This document shows positions 26,237 through 35,613 of a DNA stretch of 64,000 nucleotides, one piece after another. The position numbers and the translations under genes were made by a program. The DNA lies in the NCBI GenBank assembly GCA_046594915.1, contig JBKJRC010000005.1, forward strand, positions 124,001-188,000. The letters are read 5' to 3'. This DNA comes from Methylotenera_A sp046594915. Its GTDB lineage: Bacteria > Pseudomonadota > Gammaproteobacteria > Burkholderiales > Methylophilaceae. Numbering within the stretch: position 1 is the first letter of the stretch; the number at the start of each line of letters is the position of its first letter. The notes below the pieces were generated by a model, which had not been told where the DNA came from, did not search any database, and saw only the letters and a program-made list of their open reading frames with translations.

Positions 26237-27310
26237 TTGTCAGCAACATATTGCACTCACCGACTAGATATAAAAGATAAATTGCAAACTACTAAAATTC
26301 TCGCGATTCAGTTCAAATATTTTGGTGATGCGGTATTGATGACGCCAGCGTTGAAAGCATTGAAAGATTCCGCACCCAATATTGATCTGCATGTACTGGT
26401 TGCTGCCGAAATTGCGCCATTATTAGAAAATATCCCTTGGATTACCAAAGTATGGGCAATGCCACGCACGCGTGGTAAAGCCCAACTTTCAAAGTCCATA
26501 CCGTTTGTTAGCGCTTTACGCAAAATACACTTTGACCGCAGTGTGGATTTTGGTGGCAATGATCGTGGCGCATGGTTAAGCTTATTTTGCGGTGCAAAAA
26601 TTAGGTTAGGTGCGAGTGAAGGAAAGCCCAAGTTTTTGCAAAATTTGGCCTATACACAATATTTGCAATATGACGGCCAAGAAAAGTCTTATGTGGATTT
26701 GCATTTTATTTTATTAAAGGTTTGGGGTATCAATAAACCTGCTAATTTACATCTTGATATAGGATGTGATGTGCAATTTACAAATGCAGCCCAATTGCTT
26801 CTACCAAATAATGATTGCGTTATTTGTCATATTTCAACATCGCAGCCAAAAAAAGATTGGCCGATAGCACATTGGGTTGAGTTATATCAACTTTGTAAAA
26901 AAATAGGCATAGCCTTAGTTTTTACGGCGGGTACAAATGCCCGCGAAACATCCATTCTAAGCGCATTAAAGCTAGTCCTTCCGCAGGCATATTGTCTAGC
27001 GCCTATTTTACAACTACCTGTGTTTTTAAATGTTTTAAAACGTGCAAAAGTGGTCATTGCAGGTGACACAGGTCCATTACATTTTGCTGCTGGCTTACAA
27101 GTACCGACCTTAGGCTTGTTTGCAGTCAACAGCAAACGTAGTCAAGCCGCACCCTTGTATCACGACACAAATAAATTAACGGTAGATGCTTGTGCCTGTT
27201 ATGCCAACGACTCTCGACTAGATTGTTGCAAAGAAAAATTACCTTGTATAAATGCAATTACCCCACAAGCTGTATTCGATAAATTGATGATTTTACTCGT
27301 ACAAGAATGA
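26237..27310 (+). CDS. GT9 heptosyltransferase-family glycosyltransferase
   Basis: A 357-residue GT-B enzyme of the ADP-heptose:LPS heptosyltransferase family. The N-terminal TKILAIQFKYFGDAVLMTPA and the C-terminal VVIAGDTGPLHFAAGLQVPT motif are diagnostic. The frame opens with TTG at 26237; a second TTG at 26282 begins directly before the conserved core, and neither has a strong ribosome binding site, so the start is uncertain. It acts on the inner core in the cytoplasm. Confidence 0.86.
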   Translation: MSATYCTHRLDIKDKLQTTKILAIQFKYFGDAVLMTPALKALKDSAPNIDLHVLVAAEIAPLLENIPWITKVWAMPRTRGKAQLSKSIPFVSALRKIHFDRSVDFGGNDRGAWLSLFCGAKIRLGASEGKPKFLQNLAYTQYLQYDGQEKSYVDLHFILLKVWGINKPANLHLDIGCDVQFTNAAQLLLPNNDCVICHISTSQPKKDWPIAHWVELYQLCKKIGIALVFTAGTNARETSILSALKLVLPQAYCLAPILQLPVFLNVLKRAKVVIAGDTGPLHFAAGLQVPTLGLFAVNSKRSQAAPLYHDTNKLTVDACACYANDSRLDCCKEKLPCINAITPQAVFDKLMILLVQE

Positions 27311-27402
27311 GGGCTTCGCTGCAAAAAAATCCGATCATTAATTCATATTGCTTGATGAGGCGAAATATATACAGGGCTTATTTAAAAACGGTTTGATTTA
27401 AC

Positions 27403-28242
27403 ATGCACACATTTATCCAATTAAGCTTAAAAGGCTTTGCAAAATTGCCCTTAGCGCTGATTCATAACCTAGGCGCGGCCTTGGGCTGGCTAGTCACATT
27501 TTTTGTGCCAAAATTTTTACATCGAATCGAAAATAATCTACGTCAAAGCCGCGTTTGCTCAGACGAAATTACTCTCAAAAAAACGGTTAAGCAAAATATC
27601 AAGCAATCTGGCAAAGCGGTGTTAGAAACCTTGGTGATTTGGTTTTGTGATTATGCACAATTAAAACCATTATTTCATGGCTGCACGGGCTGGCAGCATG
27701 TTGAAGCGGGCTTGGCTAGTGGTAAAGGGTTGATTTTTTTAACGCCGCACTTAGGGTGCTTTGAAATCACTTCACTTTATTACGGGCAGTTTCAGCCGAT
27801 AACAGTGTTGTTTCGCCAACCTCGCCAATCTTGGTTGCTACCATTCATTACGGCAGGTCGGCAACGTGGCAAAGTGACGCTTGCGCCCGCTAACAGCCAA
27901 GGTGTAAAGCAGCTATTGCAGGCGCTCAAACGCAATGAAGCCATCGGTATTTTACCTGATCAAGCCCCATTAACTGGCGAAGGCGAATGGGCACCATTTT
28001 TTGGTCGCCCTGCTTATACAATGACGCTAGTTAGTAAATTAGCACAAAAAACTGGAGCTCAGGTGCTTATGGCGTTTGGCGAGCGCTTAAGTGGGGGGCG
28101 CGGCTATAATATCCATATTAAATTGTTACCAAGTGGTGCTATTGCTACACCAACGTTATTAAATAAAGCCATTGAAGCGCAAATTTCACAATACCCAGCC
28201 CAGTATTTGTGGGTTTATGACCGTTATAAAATTCGACAGTAA
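27403..28242 (+). CDS. LpxL/HtrB-like lipid A acyltransferase
   Basis: A 279-residue inner-membrane acyltransferase of the lysophospholipid/lauroyl acyltransferase superfamily. The catalytic HX4(D/E) is HLGCFE, and the second block FRQPRQSWLLPFI and the EAIGILPDQAP motif are present. It adds a secondary acyl chain to lipid A using acyl-ACP. It sits just before msbA, as in many proteobacteria. Confidence 0.88.
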   Translation: MHTFIQLSLKGFAKLPLALIHNLGAALGWLVTFFVPKFLHRIENNLRQSRVCSDEITLKKTVKQNIKQSGKAVLETLVIWFCDYAQLKPLFHGCTGWQHVEAGLASGKGLIFLTPHLGCFEITSLYYGQFQPITVLFRQPRQSWLLPFITAGRQRGKVTLAPANSQGVKQLLQALKRNEAIGILPDQAPLTGEGEWAPFFGRPAYTMTLVSKLAQKTGAQVLMAFGERLSGGRGYNIHIKLLPSGAIATPTLLNKAIEAQISQYPAQYLWVYDRYKIRQ

Positions 28243-28323
28243 ATAATCAACTAAATCATTTTTTAATTTTTTTCTGCCTGCTTATAAATACAGCCAGACT
28301 ATTTAACAAAGGCATAACTTTAA

Positions 28324-30066
28324 GTGAAACATCTACCAAAATCGATGCACATGCCAAATTCTAAAGCGCTTTATGTACGAATGTTGCGCTACGCATGGCG
28401 CTTTAAAGTTGTATTTTTATTAGGTATTTTAGCGCTCATCATATTATCGGCGACTAACACTGGCTTTTTAGCAATTATAAAAAAAATCACTGATGAAGGT
28501 TTTAACAAACAATCATCTAGTGAAACATTTTATTTGCCGTTACTCTTGTTCGGATTAATATTTGTTCGCGCCTTAATGGGGTTTTTTTCAACCTTTTCAA
28601 TGCGCTGGGTAGCAAGGCGTGTTGTTAGAGCTTTGCGCTGCGACACCTACAAACGTATGATGGCGTTGCCTATGAGTTACTTTGATGCTAACTCAGCAGG
28701 CTTATTAGTTTCAAAATTTACCTATGATGCAGAACAATTTTCAAATGCGGTTACTAAAGTCATTTTAACTGTTGTGCGTGACTCGCTAACCGCCATTGGT
28801 ATTTTGCTTTATATGTTGTATTTAGATTGGAGCTTAACACTCATTTTTGTTCTAATTGGCCCGCTTATGGGGGTTTATATTAAAAAAATGACACCAAAAT
28901 TGCGTGACGCAGGCAAATTTGTGCAGGAAACTATTGGCGAAATGACACAAGCTGCTGAAGAGGCTATTTCTGGCCAGCGCATCGTTAAAATATTTGGTGC
29001 GAGCGATTATGAGTTTGACCGCTTTGCCAAAGTCGCCTCTAAAAACTGTCGAACGCAGATTCGCCTAGCGCGCATGTCGGGTCTTAACAGTATGATGATT
29101 GAAATTTTTGCCGCTGTAGCACTGGGGCTTATCGTGTATTACGCATTAGATAAATTTAGCGCGGGCGAGTTTGCTGCCTTTGTGGGTGCTTTACTCATGC
29201 TCATCACACCCATTAAAAATTTAACCTCAATTAACGAAGAGCTACAAGTGGGTCTTGCGGCAGCGCAAAGTATGTTTGAGGTAATTGACACGCCGACTGA
29301 AATTGATCAAGGCCACTTAGAAATTGTCCGCTCTAAAGGCGAAATTAGCTTTAAGTCTGTCACATTAAGTTACGAAAGTGCCAAAAAAACTGCTCTCAAT
29401 AATTTAAGTTTTTCTATTCAACCTGGTGAAAAAGTCGCTTTAGTAGGACATTCTGGCGGAGGCAAAACCACATTATTGAATCTATTGCCACGGTTTTATG
29501 ACATGCAACAAGGTGATATTTTGCTAGATGGCATGGACATTCGTACACTTAAACTGAGTAATTTACGTAGTCAATTTTCACTCGTTAGCCAAGATGTCAT
29601 CTTATTTAACGACACGATATTTAATAATATTGCCTATGGTTTGCTGCGAAGGGCCAGCTTATCTGAGGTGGAAGCCGCTGCAAAAGCCGCCAATGCATGG
29701 GAATTTATTCAGCAATTACCGCTAGGTTTGCAAAACCAAATTGGCGACAGAGGCGTGCGGCTATCAGGCGGGCAACGCCAACGCATAGCCATCGCAAGAG
29801 CCATTTTAAAAGATGCGCCGATTTTATTGCTTGACGAAGCGACCAGTGCATTGGATACCGAATCAGAGCAACATGTGCAAGCGGCATTAGACAACCTGAT
29901 GCAAGGTCGCACCAGTATTGTGATTGCGCATCGCTTAAGCACCATCGAAAATGCCGATAGAATTTTAGTGCTGAATCAAGGAAAAATAGTCGAATCTGGC
30001 AAGCATAATGACCTAATAGCCGCCAAAGGCTATTATACAAAACTGTATCAAAAAGAATTTAGCTAA
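28324..30066 (+). CDS. msbA: Lipid A flippase MsbA (ABC half-transporter)
   Basis: A 580-residue homodimeric exporter subunit. Six membrane helices in the first ~310 residues are followed by an ATPase domain with Walker A GHSGGGKTT, signature LSGGQRQRIAIARA, Walker B ILLLDEATSALD and the switch His in VIAHRLS. It flips lipid A-core across the inner membrane with ATP. The frame opens at GTG 28324; ATGs at 28345 and 28351 are alternatives. It ends the LPS cluster, 75 bases before the IS3 element. Confidence 0.92.
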   Translation: MKHLPKSMHMPNSKALYVRMLRYAWRFKVVFLLGILALIILSATNTGFLAIIKKITDEGFNKQSSSETFYLPLLLFGLIFVRALMGFFSTFSMRWVARRVVRALRCDTYKRMMALPMSYFDANSAGLLVSKFTYDAEQFSNAVTKVILTVVRDSLTAIGILLYMLYLDWSLTLIFVLIGPLMGVYIKKMTPKLRDAGKFVQETIGEMTQAAEEAISGQRIVKIFGASDYEFDRFAKVASKNCRTQIRLARMSGLNSMMIEIFAAVALGLIVYYALDKFSAGEFAAFVGALLMLITPIKNLTSINEELQVGLAAAQSMFEVIDTPTEIDQGHLEIVRSKGEISFKSVTLSYESAKKTALNNLSFSIQPGEKVALVGHSGGGKTTLLNLLPRFYDMQQGDILLDGMDIRTLKLSNLRSQFSLVSQDVILFNDTIFNNIAYGLLRRASLSEVEAAAKAANAWEFIQQLPLGLQNQIGDRGVRLSGGQRQRIAIARAILKDAPILLLDEATSALDTESEQHVQAALDNLMQGRTSIVIAHRLSTIENADRILVLNQGKIVESGKHNDLIAAKGYYTKLYQKEFS

Positions 30067-30141
30067 TTGACACGGTAGGTTGCGCTTTTAGACCTGCGAT
30101 TAACTTGGATAATATTGACAAAATGCCTAGTGTTGACAATA

Positions 30142-30173
30142 TGAGCTAGACCCGATTTTGTGGAGGGGCAAGT
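30142..30173 (+). repeat. Left inverted repeat of the IS3 element
   Basis: A 32-base terminal repeat beginning TGAGCTAG and ending AGGGGCAAGT. It pairs with 31172-31203 with six mismatches. Confidence 0.8.
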
Positions 30174-30191
30174 TGATGATATTTTATCAAC

Positions 30192-31163
30192 TTGTTAGGA
30201 GTTTCCCTGAAGCGTATTCCCCGTCGTTTATTTACAGAAGAATTTAAAAGAGAAGCCAGTAAGCTCGTGGCCGAGCAACATCTCAATGTTGCAGTAGCAA
30301 GTCGGCAATTAAATGTTGCCCCTAAATCCATTCGCTCTTGGATTGCAGACTCTGAACGCGGTGAACTCAAAGCCACCTTAGGTGCCGCCAAGCTCACGGC
30401 AGACCAACAACGTATTCGAGAGCTAGAACGTGAACTCACAATAGCACGAGAAGAGCGTGACATCTTAGAAAAGCCACTGAGTATTCAATCTGAGCTTGCA
30501 GCACAAGGCGTAGTGGCTGGTATTAATCGCATTAAGCGGCTACGTACACTGCATGGCATCCGTTGTACTCATCAGAGGAAGCTCAGAGTCACCACCGATT
30601 CTAAACACCTTCTGCCAGTCGCTAGAAACGTATTGGATCGTCAATTCACCTGCACTTCGCCTAACCAAGAATGGGTGGCTGATATTACCTATATTCCCAC
30701 AGGCGAAGGCTGGCTTTATTTAGCCGCAATAAAAGAACTATACACCTGTGAAATTGTAGGCTGGTGGATGGATAATCGTATGGCGCAAATGCTGGTGATG
30801 GATGCGCTAACGGCTGCCTATTGGAAGAAGAAGCCCGCGCCAGGCTTAATGCATCGCTCAGATCGCGGCAGTCAGTATTGCAGTGCAACCTGCGGTGGAT
30901 TGCAAACCAGTTATGGCATGCAAACTTCGATGAGTCGTAATGGTAATTGTTGGGACAATGCCCCAATGGAAAGCTTCTTTGGCACCATCAAAACTGAAAG
31001 CTTGCATCACTATCGTTTTAAAACCAGAGAGCATGCTAAACGTGTGATCTTTGAATACATTGAAGTGTTCTATAATCGCATTCGGCGACATGCAAAAATT
31101 GGCAACACAACACCTGCTAACTTCGCCAGTCAGCATTATATATGCAATCAAATTGCAGCATAA
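30192..31163 (+). pseudogene. IS3 transposase, orfA fused to orfB by internal deletion
   Basis: The frame joins an orfA helix-turn-helix part (RLFTEEFKREASKLV ... EERDILEKPLSI) directly to the middle of orfB (QSELAAQGVVAGINRIKRL). About 75-80 residues with the orfB N-terminal HTH_21 region are missing, and the usual -1 frameshift is gone. The catalytic DDE residues remain: WVADITYI, MHRSDRGSQY and MESFFGTIKTE. No ATG exists at the orfA start: AGGAG is followed six bases later by CTG AAG, and only TTG 30192 lies upstream. The protein is probably inactive or poorly made, though the ends could be moved in trans by an intact copy. Confidence 0.8.
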
Positions 31164-31171
31164 TTCTGATG

Positions 31172-31203
31172 ACTTGCCCCTTTACTAAATCAGACCTAGC
31201 TCA
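31172..31203 (-). repeat. Right inverted repeat of the IS3 element
   Basis: The complement of this 32-base segment begins TGAGCTAGGTCTGATTTA and ends AGGGGCAAGT, matching the left end at 26 of 32 positions. Confidence 0.8.
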
Positions 31204-31236
31204 CGCGCATCAGATAGGCAAACTTTGTGGCATAAA

Positions 31237-31398
31237 TCAATGGAAAGTAACTTTCTCTTTGCCTAAAAAACGATACTTCAAACGCCAGTACTTAGAACCG
31301 TTAGGATGAACCATTAAACATAGCCCAGCAGCGTCAAAAAGCTTTTGAGTTTTTTCTGTTGGCCTAGCGTTTCTAACAGTAATATCTGAAAGTGGCAT
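31237..31398 (-). pseudogene. N-terminal fragment of a P4-type integrase
   Basis: From ATG at 31396-31398 the frame reads PLSDITVRNARPTEKTQ and GLCLMVHPNGSKYWRLKYRF, the DUF4102 arm-binding domain of tyrosine recombinases of the P4/CP4 type. It stops after ~53 residues at TFH, whereas full proteins are near 400. The core-binding and catalytic domains are missing. It lies 33 bases from the IS3 right end and 158 bases from tRNA-Cys. It is probably the scar of an island that entered at the tRNA and was later deleted next to the IS. Confidence 0.78.
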
Positions 31399-31556
31399 CT
31401 GGGGATATCTAAATTCTGTTAAATGAATATACCCCATTGATATCCCCAATTTATACTGAATGCAATAAATAGGATAGGCAAATATTTGTATGGACAGCTT
31501 TATTGCTTGTTATAGAGACAATATTTGGACTGGCTTGGAGGGGTGTAACTAGATAT

Positions 31557-31630
31557 TGGAGGCGCGAATCGGAGTCGAACCGATCTAAACGGCTTTGCAG
31601 GCCGCGGCATAACCGCTTTGCTATCGCGCC
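31557..31630 (-). tRNA. tRNA-Cys (GCA)
   Basis: The minus strand folds as a 74-base tRNA beginning GGCGCGATAGCAAAGCGGTT, with anticodon GCA in CTGCAAA, T-loop GGTTCGACTCC and an encoded CCA end. The acceptor stem GGCGCGA/TCGCGCC pairs fully. Confidence 0.95.
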
Positions 31631-31724
31631 TTATAAAAAAACCTTGAATCAAAAAGCTTTAAACTCAATCGCCTGAAACCAAAACGGCGAAAGCAATCAC
31701 GCATTCGCCGTATCAGTTATTATT

Positions 31725-31800
<76 letters not shown>

Positions 31801-31860
31801 ATCATTAAGACAGCCAGCATTATAGCGGTTTTCAAGCCAGCGTCAAGACTAAATCAGCTA

Positions 31861-31897
31861 ATTAATCATTAAAGTTAACGAAAAATTAACGATTAAT
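31861..31897 (-). terminator. AT-rich hairpin after pgsA
   Basis: ATTAATCATTAA (31861-31872) pairs with TTAACGATTAAT (31886-31897) with one mismatch, 16 bases past the pgsA stop. The stem is AT-rich and the following tract is weak, so terminator function is uncertain; it may separate pgsA from the tRNA pair. Confidence 0.3.
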
Positions 31898-31912
31898 TTT
31901 GCATCAAAAATC

Positions 31913-32515
31913 TTAGTGAATCGATTCTTTAATATGTGGCCAAGCGGCTTTTAGATAATAAGCCATTGATAACAATGTTAAAAAAGCCGCAAAAATAATT
32001 AATATTTGCCCCGCAAATTTGGTATTAAAATTGCCTAAAGCACCTAAATTTAAATGATCGTAATACAGTAATAATAAAATGGCTGCCATTTGCGCCGCGG
32101 TTTTTACTTTGCCGATGGTCGCCACCGCCACATTGCTGCTTTTGCCAGTGCCCGCCATCCATTCACGCAAGGCGCCAACGGCAATTTCGCGCCCAATAAT
32201 GATTAGCGCAATTATCGCGCCGATGCGCTCAAATTCCACCAACACAATTAAGGCTGCGGCAACCATTAACTTATCGGCTACTGGGTCTAAAAAAGCGCCA
32301 AAATTAGAGGTTTGATTAAATTTTCGCGCCCAAAAACCATCCAGCCAATCGGTAAAGGCGGCCAGCCCAAATACCCATGTTGCCGTTACATTAACCCAGT
32401 GTGCGGGAATCGCTCCTAGGCTAGCTTTATCGTTGGGCAAATAGAAAATGCCCACGAAAACGGGAATTAGTGCGATACGCAGTACCGTTAGAATATTCGG
32501 GATGTTCCACAACAT
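31913..32515 (-). CDS. pgsA: CDP-diacylglycerol-glycerol-3-phosphate 3-phosphatidyltransferase
   Basis: A 200-residue inner-membrane enzyme that makes phosphatidylglycerophosphate, the committed step to phosphatidylglycerol and thus the substrate of MprF. The CDP-alcohol phosphotransferase signature is seen as DWLDGFWAR, then FGAFLDPVADKL. It follows uvrC by 19 bases and precedes tRNA-Gly and tRNA-Cys. Confidence 0.95.
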   Translation of the reverse strand: MLWNIPNILTVLRIALIPVFVGIFYLPNDKASLGAIPAHWVNVTATWVFGLAAFTDWLDGFWARKFNQTSNFGAFLDPVADKLMVAAALIVLVEFERIGAIIALIIIGREIAVGALREWMAGTGKSSNVAVATIGKVKTAAQMAAILLLLYYDHLNLGALGNFNTKFAGQILIIFAAFLTLLSMAYYLKAAWPHIKESIH

Positions 32516-32534
32516 AGATTTTTATATTTTTAAC

Positions 32535-34352
32535 TTAATGTAGTTGCTCGTAAATTTTGGCTGCCAAAGCTGGGCTAATCCCGTCTACCTGCGCAATTTC
32601 GTCCATACTAGCACTTTTCACACCGTCTAATCCACCAAAGCGCGTTAACAAGGCTTTGCGGCGCTTGGCGCCAATGCCTTCAATATCTTCTAAGCTGGAA
32701 GTAATACGCGCTTTGGCGCGTTTGGCGCGATGGCCTGTGATGGCGAATCGATGCGCTTCATCACGAATTTGTTGCAGCAAGTGTAAGCCTTGATTATCTT
32801 TTTCCAGATTCAGCATTTCGCCCGTATCCGAGAAAATCATGGTTTCCAGCCCTGGTCGGCGCTCTTCACCTTTGGCAATGCCCACCAGCAAAATATCCTG
32901 CAGTCCAACTTCTTGCATCACTTCAATTGCAACGCCCAATTGACCTTTTCCGCCATCAATAAATACTAAATCTGGTCGCACGCCTTCGCCTGCTGCCACT
33001 TTTTTATAGCGACGGGTTAATACGTCGCGCATGGCCGCATAATCGTCACCTGGCGTAATGCCAGTGATGTTGTAGCGTCTGTATTCACTATTTTGCAGAT
33101 TGCCTTTATCAAATACCACACAACTGCCAACCGTCGCTTCGCCCATGGTGTGGCTAATATCAAAGCATTCGATGCGCTCTGTGGTTTCGGGCAAGTTAAG
33201 TGCTTCGCGTAGCGCAATAAGTCGCGCTTCTTGATTGCTGGCGGCGGCTTGTTTTTGGCTAAGCGCCAATTCCGCATTGGTTTGCGCCATTTTTAGCCAA
33301 ACGCGTTTATCGCCAATGGCATTGGTGATGATTTTTATTTTGCGGCCCGATTGCTCACTAAATGCCAATTCAAAGGTTTTAACATCTACCTCAGCGCCGC
33401 ACACAATCATCGGCGGCGTATTCTGCGCCACATAATGCTGGGTTAAAAAAGCTTCTACCGTTTCGGTTAAGTCAGCATCTTGCGTATTTTTTGGCATAAA
33501 ACTTTTATCACCCAAATGCCGTCCGCCGCGAATCATCACCAAGTTAATGCAATGCTGGCCAGCAATATTGGCGCAGGCAATTACATCGGCATCAGACACA
33601 CTAAAATCACTGACAAACTGCTTAGCCTGCACTTGACGCAAGGCTTGCATGCGGTCGCGAAAAACCACTGCCATTTCATAATCTTGATTGGCGGCCGCCA
33701 TATTCATTTTATCGCCTAGCGCAATCATCACCTCATTGGTTTTGCCTTCTAAAAACAGCGCGGCGTGGTTTACATCATGCGCATACTCTTCTGCTGAAAT
33801 GTAACCCACGCAAGGCGCGGTGCAGCGCGCAATTTGATATTGCAGGCATGGGCGACTGCGATTGGCAAAAACGGTATTTTCGCAAGTGCGCAATTTAAAG
33901 ACTTTTTGTAGAAGCTGAATACTTTCGCGTACTGCAACTGAGTTAGGAAAAGGCCCAAAATAACGATTTTTACCCGATGATTTAGTGCTTTGGCGTTGCG
34001 CGCCACGATGAAAGGCCAATCGCGAAAATTTGTCATTGGTCAGCGTAATATATGGATACGATTTATCATCGCGAAACAACACGTTGTAGCGCGGCATCAA
34101 GCCTTTAATCAGATTGCTTTCAAGCAGTAAAGCTTCTGCTTCGCTGCGGGTAACTGTAGTCTCAATGTTGGCAACATTACTCACCATCATGCGCGTGCGC
34201 GGGCTGGGCAGGTTTTTATTAAAATAGCTAGAAACCCGCTTTTTAATATCCTTGGCTTTACCCACGTAAATCACCTCATCAGCCGCGTTTAGCATGCGAT
34301 ACACGCCTGGCAGATTCGGTAGATTTTTTAAGATGGGTTTAGGGTCGAACAT
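32535..34352 (-). CDS. uvrC: Excinuclease ABC subunit C
   Basis: A 605-residue nuclease making the dual incision in nucleotide excision repair. Domains in order are GIY-YIG (LPGVYRM and VIYVGKAKDIKKR), a Cys-containing region (CLQYQIARCTAPC), the UVR motif for UvrB contact, the RNase H-like endonuclease core (ECFDISHTMGEATVGSCVVF, then FIDGGKGQL) and C-terminal helix-hairpin-helix (IEGIGAKRRKALLTRFGG). Length is normal. Confidence 0.96.
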   Translation of the reverse strand: MFDPKPILKNLPNLPGVYRMLNAADEVIYVGKAKDIKKRVSSYFNKNLPSPRTRMMVSNVANIETTVTRSEAEALLLESNLIKGLMPRYNVLFRDDKSYPYITLTNDKFSRLAFHRGAQRQSTKSSGKNRYFGPFPNSVAVRESIQLLQKVFKLRTCENTVFANRSRPCLQYQIARCTAPCVGYISAEEYAHDVNHAALFLEGKTNEVMIALGDKMNMAAANQDYEMAVVFRDRMQALRQVQAKQFVSDFSVSDADVIACANIAGQHCINLVMIRGGRHLGDKSFMPKNTQDADLTETVEAFLTQHYVAQNTPPMIVCGAEVDVKTFELAFSEQSGRKIKIITNAIGDKRVWLKMAQTNAELALSQKQAAASNQEARLIALREALNLPETTERIECFDISHTMGEATVGSCVVFDKGNLQNSEYRRYNITGITPGDDYAAMRDVLTRRYKKVAAGEGVRPDLVFIDGGKGQLGVAIEVMQEVGLQDILLVGIAKGEERRPGLETMIFSDTGEMLNLEKDNQGLHLLQQIRDEAHRFAITGHRAKRAKARITSSLEDIEGIGAKRRKALLTRFGGLDGVKSASMDEIAQVDGISPALAAKIYEQLH

Positions 34353-34361
34353 TTGCTGTAT

Positions 34362-35339
34362 CTATAATAAACTAGGTCCAAAAAATAAGCCTAAACTTTT
34401 TGCAATTTCATCATCCAATTCACAAACACTGCCGTCCAGCCTCAGGCGACTAGTTATATAAGCTTTTTTATTTTCACTTTCATAACCCTTATCAATGAAA
34501 TTGTAGAGTTTGGTGACATACTCCTGCGTAGTATTTTTACTACGTGAAGGAAAATACGAACCAGCCTCTTTAAGTTCTGTATGGCTGGTGTTAATAAAAA
34601 TAACTTCACTTGAGTTTTCGGATTTTGATTGCAAACGTCTCGCGTCAAGTATTAATTTTTGCTTATCGGCTTCTTCTTGCTGTTGCCTCAATTTAAGCCT
34701 TAACTCTAATTCCAACTTTTTAATTTTAGCCTCTGCATCAGGATGATAAATCCAATGCTTATTACTTACAGAATCAAGAATTAAGCTGTCAAGACTTTCT
34801 GTATTAAAATTCTCATCAGGAAACATCACCTCTCTTTTAATCTCAATTTCAACCATAAACTCATCAGCATTTTTTACTTCTCTGAATTTTTCACCTTTAA
34901 CTCTATGAGACACAAAAACTTCAATCAATGTTCTTCCGCTCGGCTCGTAACCAACAAGGTCTACTCTACGCCGTCCAAATGTCATCACCTCTTCTACAAC
35001 TATCCTTTCAAAAACCGCTTTTCTTGCAGGGATTTCTATTTTGTGAAAATTATTAGGATAAGGAAGACTTTTTATCAAAGCTGGTAATTGTAAATATCCA
35101 GCATTTTCAATGGCTTGCTTTGCATATTTATGTAAGGCTGTTTCAGCACCGCCAAAACAACCTTCACTGTCCAGTGGATTATGATGAGAAAAATGATGTT
35201 GATTTACCTCACCTTTTTTTGCAATCAATTGCCCTCCGCATTCCATACAAAAGCAATCACAATCTAAACCACGGTCTGCATCCATAATATGTACAAGCAG
35301 ACCCTCTGAATCTATACCAATTGAAATCTCAACAGTCAT
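34362..35339 (-). CDS. CoiA-like protein (zinc finger plus nuclease-like domain)
   Basis: A 325-residue protein. The N-terminus has CMECGGQLIAKKGEVNQHHF, the CxxC ... HFSH zinc-binding block of competence protein CoiA. It is followed by a PD-(D/E)XK-like core RRRVDLVGYEPSGRTLIEVF with Asp and Glu in place, and a coiled-coil-like charged segment near residues 205-235. Substrate and role are unknown; DNA processing is inferred. It sits just upstream of uvrC and no other competence gene is near. Confidence 0.65.
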   Translation of the reverse strand: MTVEISIGIDSEGLLVHIMDADRGLDCDCFCMECGGQLIAKKGEVNQHHFSHHNPLDSEGCFGGAETALHKYAKQAIENAGYLQLPALIKSLPYPNNFHKIEIPARKAVFERIVVEEVMTFGRRRVDLVGYEPSGRTLIEVFVSHRVKGEKFREVKNADEFMVEIEIKREVMFPDENFNTESLDSLILDSVSNKHWIYHPDAEAKIKKLELELRLKLRQQQEEADKQKLILDARRLQSKSENSSEVIFINTSHTELKEAGSYFPSRSKNTTQEYVTKLYNFIDKGYESENKKAYITSRLRLDGSVCELDDEIAKSLGLFFGPSLL

Positions 35340-35370
35340 TTTTACAACCCCTGCTTATTGAGTAAAAAGA

Positions 35371-35613
35371 TTAACCAATTTTATCAGTATCAACATCAAC
35401 TGCCACATTCGGTACAGCGCCCAAAAACGCCTCAAAATCGCCACGTTTTGCTAATGCGGCTTCTGTTTTTAAATAATTAAGCGTTAATACGCTGGCCATT
35501 TTTTCGGCTACTGCGCTGGCAATAAACTGGTTTGCAGATACGCCCTCGCGCTCGGCTAAGGCTTTTAGATTTTGGTGTAATGATTCTGGTATGCGAATAG
35601 TTAATGCGCTCAT
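35371..35613 (-). CDS. Ribbon-helix-helix antitoxin (HicB-like)
   Basis: An 80-residue protein with an N-terminal RHH pattern TIRIPESLHQNLKALAEREG and a C-terminal tail that would neutralise the toxin. Its start overlaps the PIN toxin stop by four bases. It probably represses its own operon as well as blocking the PIN protein. Confidence 0.82.
   Translation of the reverse strand: MSALTIRIPESLHQNLKALAEREGVSANQFIASAVAEKMASVLTLNYLKTEAALAKRGDFEAFLGAVPNVAVDVDTDKIG

Larger units (their letters stand above)
30142..31203 (+). mobile_element. IS3-family element with internal deletion
   Basis: The 1062-base element is bounded by 32-base imperfect inverted repeats: TGAGCTAGACCCGATTTT... at 30142-30173 and its complement at 31172-31203 (26 of 32 positions agree, including the last ten). 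Ends start with TG as usual for IS3. No direct repeat of 3-5 bases flanks it (ata on the left, cgc on the right). It is about 200 bases shorter than a normal member because the orfA/orfB junction is deleted. Confidence 0.8.

Noticed and set aside
30115..30138. Two TTGACA copies 18 bases apart before the IS3 element
   Set aside because: They look like -35 boxes, but no -10 follows at the right distance from either toward a gene; probably chance in AT-rich sequence.
31399..31556. A possible attachment-site repeat between tRNA-Cys and the integrase fragment
   Set aside because: I could not find a second copy of the tRNA-Cys 3' end in the window, so no att pair can be supported.
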